From: Propionicimonas sp020161015
GTDB lineage: Bacteria > Actinomycetota > Actinomycetes > Propionibacteriales > Propionibacteriaceae
Reading direction: 5' to 3'
Assembly (NCBI RefSeq): GCF_964266745.1
Contig: NZ_CAXWGX010000029.1
Span: forward strand, 124,001-188,000
DNA: 64,000 nucleotides
The position numbers were made by a program, and so were the translations under genes. The notes under the pieces are model-generated. The model saw only the letters and a program-made list of their open reading frames with translations, did not search any database and was not told where the DNA came from. This document shows positions 59,119-64,000 of this stretch, one piece after another (within the stretch, counting starts at the first letter, position 1; every line of letters starts with the position of its first letter).

Positions 59119-59897
59119 CGGAGGTTTCCTTCCATCAGGGTGAGCAGAGCTGAACAGCCCGCGAGAACAGGGGCGGGAAGGGGCTCAGGAGTCAGCCCTT
59201 CCATCGCCAAGGTCGAATAGTGAGGCAGACCAATCAGCCGACCCTCCGCGCGCAGCGCCCGCCCGGACGGTCCCAGCGCCTGCTCGACCGGACGCGGCCA
59301 GCGCCTCTCCACACCGACCACGACTGCGCAGACCCGATCCAGGCCGAGCAGACCGACCGCAGCATCCAGCCGCCGCATCCCCGGCAGCGTGGGGCGGGTC
59401 ACCGCCACAACAGCCGGCGCCTCCCGGACCACGGCACCCAGCCAGCCAACCTCGCCTACCAGGAGATCGACGTCCCAGCCACAGTCCAGGACCGTGAGCG
59501 ATCTGGTAGTCGGGCTCGGGATCGGGCAGTGCCCCGGGCCCTCGATCCGCTCACCGCGCCGCTCCAGCAAGACCGACCCGCGGGAACCCTGCACCCACCC
59601 ATTTGGTGTGGACCCGAGTTCAGCCGAGCTGGCACCCGCCAATCCGGACGCCGCGACCGTGCAGCACTCAACGACACGGGCATCGTCAGTGGCCGAGGCG
59701 AGGCCGAGCGCAACCGTCGAAGCGCCAGCGCCGCCCAGGCAGCCGACCACGGCCACGGTCCGCTCGTCTTCGGTCGGACGCCACTCGGCGTCGACCTCGG
59801 CGGAACGGCCGGCGCGACGGCCGCCCCCGCGGAACTCGCCGAGCGTCGCCGCGCGGTAAGCCCGAGTCAGTTCGTCTACCGCGACGACGCCGTTCAT
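59115..59897 (-). CDS. CpaE/MinD-like P-loop protein with altered Walker A
   Basis: 260 residues. GCLGGAGASTVALGLA corresponds to the MinD/ParA Walker A (KGGxGKT) but both lysines are missing (Leu and Ala in their places), as in CpaE and Ssd-type proteins. LTVLDCGWDV is the Walker B-like strand and VAVTRPTLPGMRRLDAAV the later ParA-like part. Such proteins position Tad pili or septum machinery. Together with the prepilin peptidase this hints at localisation of the mating apparatus. ATG overlaps with both neighbours. Confidence 0.75.
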   Translation of the reverse strand: MNGVVAVDELTRAYRAATLGEFRGGGRRAGRSAEVDAEWRPTEDERTVAVVGCLGGAGASTVALGLASATDDARVVECCTVAASGLAGASSAELGSTPNGWVQGSRGSVLLERRGERIEGPGHCPIPSPTTRSLTVLDCGWDVDLLVGEVGWLGAVVREAPAVVAVTRPTLPGMRRLDAAVGLLGLDRVCAVVVGVERRWPRPVEQALGPSGRALRAEGRLIGLPHYSTLAMEGLTPEPLPAPVLAGCSALLTLMEGNLR

Positions 59898-60091
59898 GCG
59901 CCGACCGCCAACGCGGGGTACCGCCGGGCCACGGCCCGCCTCGGCGTCGCGCCATCCATCGACGCCAGTTCCTGCTTCGCCTCCTGGATCGCCTGCAACC
60001 GCAAGGCACTCGCGGCGTGCCGGTCGACCACATGCTGCTCACGGTCGATCTGGTCGAACAGGCGGGCGACAGCGTCGCGATCCACACTCAT
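59894..60091 (-). CDS. small helical protein, first gene of the secretion operon
   Basis: 65 residues, predicted all-helical (DRDAVARLFDQIDREQHVVDRH, then QAIQEAKQELASM), with a basic end (RRAVARRYPALAVGA). GGTGGAGG lies just before ATG 60091, and the 34-bp transfer element ends 26 nt upstream, so this is the head of the 13-gene operon that runs to 48552. Its stop overlaps the CpaE-like start. Unknown function; perhaps a partner of the CpaE-like protein. Confidence 0.65.
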   Translation of the reverse strand: MSVDRDAVARLFDQIDREQHVVDRHAASALRLQAIQEAKQELASMDGATPRRAVARRYPALAVGA

Positions 60092-60116
60092 GCCTCCACC
60101 GTCCTCTCGGGTTCAC

Positions 60117-60150
60117 CCCCTTAAGCCAGCTGACCCAGTGGTTCCGGACA
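60117..60150 (-). promoter_or_regulatory. 34-bp transfer promoter/operator element, copy C
   Basis: On the minus strand: TGTCCGGAAC, 13 nt, GGCTTAAGGGG, the same as copies A and B except in the spacer. It heads the secretion operon. Confidence 0.77.
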
Positions 60151-60411
60151 GCGGACCTTGCCCGTTTTCCCTGCGGCTTCAACCGGAGTCATCGTTTCGG
60201 GCATGAGGCGGAGCGCTCGTTCCCGACTGCCACCCGGCACGCAGGCATCGGAAGTGCAGTGCCCCGCCCCTTTCCACGTCGAATCGGATGCGGAGTTGAG
60301 CGACGCGCGCAGCCATGACACCGCACCCGACGTGTTCTCAAGAGCAGGGGACGCCCGCGCGTCGGTCGCAGTACGATCCACCCAACTCGTTCACCAACTC
60401 AGGAACGGTCA
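60151..60411. other. intergenic region between the secretion operon and the Sll1717-type ATPase
   Basis: No gene, repeat or hairpin could be supported here beyond the element at 60117-60150. It should carry the promoter for the rightward ATPase gene; an AGGAA lies 7 nt before its ATG, and no clear -10/-35 pair is visible. Confidence 0.4.
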
Positions 60412-62994
60412 ATGGATGCTCAAGTCACGGTAGAACTCCTGACGCGACTCACCTTCGGGGGTGATGTTGCTGAACTCGAGGACGATCTTGATCGGGTGTT
60501 TCTTCGAACGTCCTCCTATTACGCCGTGGTCAACGACGAGGTGGATCTAGTATTGGGGCCGAAGGGGTCGGGAAAAAGCGCGATTGCACGCTTCGTGTGC
60601 GATCCGGAGGCGGAGATTCCCGAACTGGCAAGCACGGACATTATCCCGGCTTTCAATTTGCGCGGCACGTTACTATTCAAGCGAATGGCCGGGGCCAACA
60701 TACCCGCGGATGACAGGACTCAGCGCGATTTCTTCCTGACCTACATTGCTTGTCTCATCGGAAATCACGTGGTTCTCAACTACGCTGGACACAGCGACGC
60801 GGTTCGCGGCATTCGAGAAATCCTGGAGTCGGCCGGTCTTCTCGACCCGGGCGCTGCAAACCGAGGCTTATTTAGGAAGGTCTTGGATTCCTTTCGCCCA
60901 ACAATCGAGGCTACCGTAAGTCTGGACGCCACAGGTCAACCGCAGTTCACGGGATCTGCCCGCTTGGAGCAGAAGCAGAGCGCGTCGGCGACGAGGGATA
61001 TCGAAGGGGTTGAGGATCTCGTTGAACTTCTCGCCGAGTTCTACGAGGAGCGGCACCGCCGGTGCTGGGTAGTCTTCGATCGGCTCGACGAGGCATTCTC
61101 TGAGGATCGGACTCTCGAGGCCGCAGCCCTTCGAGGTCTTCTCAGGGCCCATCTAGACCTGGCTAGCTACAGTCGCTCTCTTTCGACGAAGCTATTTCTC
61201 CGATACGATGTAATGCAACGCGTGACTCAGGATGCAGGATTTGCTAATCTCTCACACATTCGAACCCTGAGGCTCACCTGGGACTCTGACAGCGTGCTGA
61301 ATTTGCTTAAGCTGAGAATCTTGGCTGCTGAAGTTCTGGACACGTGGACTGGGGGCTCCATCCATCCGAGTCTAGACGTCCGTCAGATTTGTCGAGGTGT
61401 CCTGCCTCGCCACATGGGAAAGACTGATTCGCTTGTTTGGTTGCTGCTCGTCACCCCCGATTCTACACGTGCATTGAACCCGCGCAACCTACTCACGCTA
61501 TTGCGAGCGTCGCGCTATCATGCAATGGATCTGGCTCGTCGCGGAGCGCATTTCTCTCGCGAACGGGGGTTGCTCCCCGAGAGTTCCCTGCACGCCGGAT
61601 ACGAGCAGGTGTCGACCGCTAGGCTTGAGGACACCGTGTTTGCAGAAAGCCCCGCTGCTCGCGCGTGGGCCGAGAAACTCAGAGGTCGGACCGTACGATT
61701 CACGCGCGACGACCTCAGCGGTCGGTTCGGTTTGGCGGGCTCAGATCTCGACACTGCCGTGGAGACCCTTCGAAACGCTGGCCTGCTCCGCCTTATCGAG
61801 GGGGATTTCATCGTCCCACCCCTCTACCGACCCGCTCTCTTCGTTGCTGTCCACGGCAGCGAGTTGACGATCGGGACGGATGACCAGGACGAAGCAGTCG
61901 TGCACTCGACCCGACCGTGGCCACGGAACGACGAGGCCTCGCAGGGCTCCAACAACCCGCAGGAGAGCCTCCCCAGTGGCACCGCCCCGGTGTCGACGGA
62001 TCAGTCAACGCAAGCACGCAAACGGGCTCGTCATACGGAGCGGGACAACTTCCTCGGCGTGCGGACCGCCTCCGAGTACCTCGGTGAGACGGACTTCGCC
62101 GCCGACCTCGCAAGGTCACTCGATGTCGAGTTCGAGGCGCCAGCGACCGCACCGCCCGCGCCGATCTCCCCCAAGGCAGGCACCGTCGGGTCGAAGCAGG
62201 TGACCACAGAAGAGCAGAGACAGCAGTTGAAGATCGCGCACGATCACCTGGCCGCAATGGAGTTCGACGATGCGCTCAGCATCTTCGTTCGGTTTGCTCA
62301 GACCGACGCAGCCACCGCCTGTGATGCTCTCGATACCGCATTGACACTCGGGCTCGAGCGCGCTCTGGACGTCGCAGAGTTGGTCCGGGAGGCACGCTTC
62401 AAGATGCAGCCACCTCATCTGGGCCGCCTCGTGGCCCTCGACCTGATCCGGGAAGGTCCACTCATGAAGGATCTTGACGCGATCCGAGCCAGAGGCGTTA
62501 CTCAGGCCGCAATTGCCTGGGTCAAGTTCTTGGGCAGGGACCCGGAACTCGAGCGGGTGGCCTACAGGTCGTGGCGAACTCATGAAGGTGGCTCCGCTTC
62601 GAACACACCTTTCGGCCGGGCCGTTCCAGTCGTCGCCGCCAGCAGAGTGCTGGCTCTCGCGCGCGGCCAGCGCGATGCCCCACCATCTGAATCTGTGGGT
62701 CAAGCAACGTCGGAATTCTGGGCGATCTTCCCCGATCTCGTAAGGCGCCTCCAAGGCGTCCTCGGCGCCTACTCCCGCGACCCAGAGACGGTCCTACCTC
62801 AGATGCTTCCGTACCAAAACCTGTCAATCGCAGAGTGTCTGCGAGAACATCAGGTGCTCCCGAGGCAGCTTTGGGCTTCCGTGCGAGACAGGCTGGTGAG
62901 CGTCCTCGTTCTGGGCGAAGACGCTCACCGCGCGAAGTTCGATGATTGGCGGCCGTTCACCCCCCTAGCTGCTGAAGTCTTGGATCGCCTTTAG
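60412..62994 (+). CDS. Sll1717-type P-loop ATPase, possible defence gene
   Basis: 860 residues. Walker A GPKGSGKS (49-56) and Walker B with WVVFDRLDE (219-227) belong to the KAP/STAND-like P-loop ATPases named after Sll1717. A winged-helix-like region is likely near 420-480 (FTRDDLSGRFGLAGSDLDTAVETLRNAGLL). Residues 500-600 are a charged, disordered linker, and 610-860 a helical repeat-like domain (HDHLAAMEFDDALSIFVRFA). No nuclease or TM effector is seen. The N-terminal two thirds have lower GC than the transfer genes, which points to separate acquisition. Similar stand-alone ATPases occur in defence islands, so a phage-sensing role is plausible but unproven. Confidence 0.78.
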   Translation: MDAQVTVELLTRLTFGGDVAELEDDLDRVFLRTSSYYAVVNDEVDLVLGPKGSGKSAIARFVCDPEAEIPELASTDIIPAFNLRGTLLFKRMAGANIPADDRTQRDFFLTYIACLIGNHVVLNYAGHSDAVRGIREILESAGLLDPGAANRGLFRKVLDSFRPTIEATVSLDATGQPQFTGSARLEQKQSASATRDIEGVEDLVELLAEFYEERHRRCWVVFDRLDEAFSEDRTLEAAALRGLLRAHLDLASYSRSLSTKLFLRYDVMQRVTQDAGFANLSHIRTLRLTWDSDSVLNLLKLRILAAEVLDTWTGGSIHPSLDVRQICRGVLPRHMGKTDSLVWLLLVTPDSTRALNPRNLLTLLRASRYHAMDLARRGAHFSRERGLLPESSLHAGYEQVSTARLEDTVFAESPAARAWAEKLRGRTVRFTRDDLSGRFGLAGSDLDTAVETLRNAGLLRLIEGDFIVPPLYRPALFVAVHGSELTIGTDDQDEAVVHSTRPWPRNDEASQGSNNPQESLPSGTAPVSTDQSTQARKRARHTERDNFLGVRTASEYLGETDFAADLARSLDVEFEAPATAPPAPISPKAGTVGSKQVTTEEQRQQLKIAHDHLAAMEFDDALSIFVRFAQTDAATACDALDTALTLGLERALDVAELVREARFKMQPPHLGRLVALDLIREGPLMKDLDAIRARGVTQAAIAWVKFLGRDPELERVAYRSWRTHEGGSASNTPFGRAVPVVAASRVLALARGQRDAPPSESVGQATSEFWAIFPDLVRRLQGVLGAYSRDPETVLPQMLPYQNLSIAECLREHQVLPRQLWASVRDRLVSVLVLGEDAHRAKFDDWRPFTPLAAEVLDRL

Positions 62995-63042
62995 ACAAGC
63001 CCCACATCCACCTGCCTTGGCCGACGGTTTGAAGCGGACCAT

Positions 63043-63074
63043 CCTTCCGTTTGAGGGGCCCCCGGGACGGAGGG
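63043..63074. terminator. candidate bidirectional terminator hairpin
   Basis: CCTTCCGT (63043-63050) pairs with ACGGAGGG (63067-63074), with one G-T wobble, around a GC-rich loop containing GGGGCCCC. It lies between the convergent ATPase and BTAD-type genes. There is no T-tract. Confidence 0.4.
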
Positions 63075-63096
63075 GTCACCCATGCAGGGGGCGCAG

Positions 63097-64000
63097 TCAG
63101 CCGGCATGGAGGGCACGTTGGAGCCAGCGGTGCGTGGCCAGGATCGCGTCGTTGCGGTGTGACAGGTCGACCTGGTCGCCGGCGGCATCGCGCCAGCCGA
63201 GGACGTTTCTGGCGATGGCGGCTGCCTTGGCCTCGTCACCGGTCCTTTCCGCGATCTTGGCGAGGTCCATCTGCAGGTTGGCATCGGTTGGGGCGATGAG
63301 GACGGCCAACTCGGCGGCTGCGCGGGCGCCTTGGAGGTCGCCGGTCTGGATGGCGATGGTGGAGACGATATGGGCGGTGTCGATGATGCTGCACAGCAGG
63401 TCGTGATCGACCGCGTTGGCGGCGAGCCAGACGGTGCCGCGGGTGCGGAGTCCGTCGTACGGGGCACCGTTGACCAGCCGAAGCGCGGTGCGTAGGTCGT
63501 TGACGCCTTCGGGTCCGCGGGCTTCGCCTCTCAGGCGGAGGCGTTTGAACAGGTCGGCGTCGCACAGCAGGTCTTCGATGAGGTAGAGCCCGACGCCGCG
63601 TTCGACGGCGAGCGGGTGTTCGGTGGCACCGGGGAGGAACTTCCTGCCGGTGCGCGGGTTGTCGCCGAGCCAGGCCCGGACGATGGACATGTCCTGGCGG
63701 ACGCGGTCGTCGGTGATGGTCAGGGCGTCGGCTACTTCCTGGGTGGTGGCGCCGCGGAGTCGCGTGGACAGGTAGGTGACGGCGTTGTTGCAGGCCGGTC
63801 TCCGGTTGGTCGCCGCCTGCGCGTTGCCGCCGACGCCGATGCGGACCTTGATCGGGCCCAGCACGCGCAGGCGCGGCCGGACGCACGAGTCAGCCCACCA
63901 ATCGGCCAGGTCGGCGTCCAGAGTGGGGTCGGCGGCCTCGATCTGCTCGGCGACCACGACGGGCACCTTCGGGGCGATTGCAGCCAGGTCCTCGGCGGTG
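63097..64000 (-). CDS. BTAD-type (bacterial transcriptional activator domain) protein, C-terminal part
   Basis: The frame is open to the right edge, so the N terminus is missing; about 300 residues are seen. RLRVLGPIKVRIG followed by a winged-helix region (VTYLSTRLRGATTQEVADALTITDDRVRQDMSIVRAWLG) is the OmpR-type DNA-binding part, then a helical TPR-like BTAD domain (DTAHIVSTIAIQTGDLQGARAAAELAVLIAPTDANLQ). In conjugative elements such proteins are often long, with an N-terminal membrane and LysM part; that would lie beyond 64000. It probably regulates transfer or cell-wall functions. Confidence 0.8.
   Translation of the reverse strand, partial: TAEDLAAIAPKVPVVVAEQIEAADPTLDADLADWWADSCVRPRLRVLGPIKVRIGVGGNAQAATNRRPACNNAVTYLSTRLRGATTQEVADALTITDDRVRQDMSIVRAWLGDNPRTGRKFLPGATEHPLAVERGVGLYLIEDLLCDADLFKRLRLRGEARGPEGVNDLRTALRLVNGAPYDGLRTRGTVWLAANAVDHDLLCSIIDTAHIVSTIAIQTGDLQGARAAAELAVLIAPTDANLQMDLAKIAERTGDEAKAAAIARNVLGWRDAAGDQVDLSHRNDAILATHRWLQRALHAG

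Larger units (their letters stand above)
19096..64000. mobile_element. integrative and conjugative element (left end and body; right end outside the window)
   Basis: The element begins at the tRNA-Ser 3' fragment, followed by a tyrosine integrase, a defence-type cargo block, a MobF relaxase, a VirB4/VirD4-type secretion operon and a BTAD-type regulator. Integrase, relaxase and a full mating apparatus together define an ICE rather than a prophage or a mobilisable island. No second att copy or intact tRNA gene occurs in the window, so the right end lies beyond 64000 and the length is at least 44.9 kb. All three transfer units share a 34-bp promoter element. Confidence 0.85.

Overview
The window is high-GC, densely coded DNA with frequent GTG starts, ATGA/GTGA gene overlaps and actinobacterial families (DUF4192, DUF4913, SCO6880, an actinobacterial-type MobF relaxase). 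It most likely comes from a chromosome of an Actinomycetota species. All assignments come from reading the sequence by eye; no database search was possible.

Left part (1-19095) is host-type metabolic DNA. Positions 1-11899 carry a carbohydrate catabolism cluster: a sialidase-like protein (cut by the left edge), a class III aminotransferase, a Gfo/Idh/MocA oxidoreductase, two short-chain dehydrogenases, an FGGY kinase, an AraA-type isomerase, an MFS transporter, an AAC(3)-like protein, a PfkB kinase and a class II aldolase. Isomerase, two kinases and aldolase are enough on paper to turn a sugar into triose phosphates. Next come a small membrane protein, a TetR / medium-chain dehydrogenase divergent pair with clear operator repeats, and a four-gene operon holding the two halves of Tm-1 (UPF0261 and its TIM-barrel partner) plus DUF1097 and SRPBCC proteins, divergent from a MocR-type regulator.

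At 19096 there is a 35-bp piece matching the 3' end of a tRNA-Ser gene, followed at once by a tyrosine recombinase. This is read as the left end of an integrative and conjugative element (ICE) that runs past the right edge of the window (at least 44.9 kb). Its first block (20790-39014) is cargo: an unknown two-gene pair, a two-TM protein, a DUF262/DUF1524 (GmrSD-type) nuclease, an intact IS481-family insertion with a 6-bp target duplication, and a tightly coupled three-gene DISARM-like operon (SNF2 helicase, adenine methyltransferase, and a 1763-aa DEAD-type helicase with DUF1998 and nuclease-like C terminus).

The second block (38965-60150) is the transfer machinery: a MobF relaxase-helicase-primase fusion with a prepilin peptidase on the + strand, a small divergent operon on its left, and a 13-gene type IV secretion operon on the - strand (60091 down to 48552). 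A 34-bp element of fixed architecture occurs exactly at the head of each of these three transcription units, so they probably form one regulon. Two further cargo genes sit at the edges of the transfer operons: a TIR-FtsK/EccC fusion with a degenerate Walker A motif (47023-48432) and a large Sll1717-type P-loop ATPase (60412-62994). The window ends in the C-terminal part of a BTAD-type regulatory protein.

The best candidates for an undescribed system are the three-gene DISARM-like operon with its fused helicase/DUF1998/nuclease protein and the TIR-EccC-like fusion.
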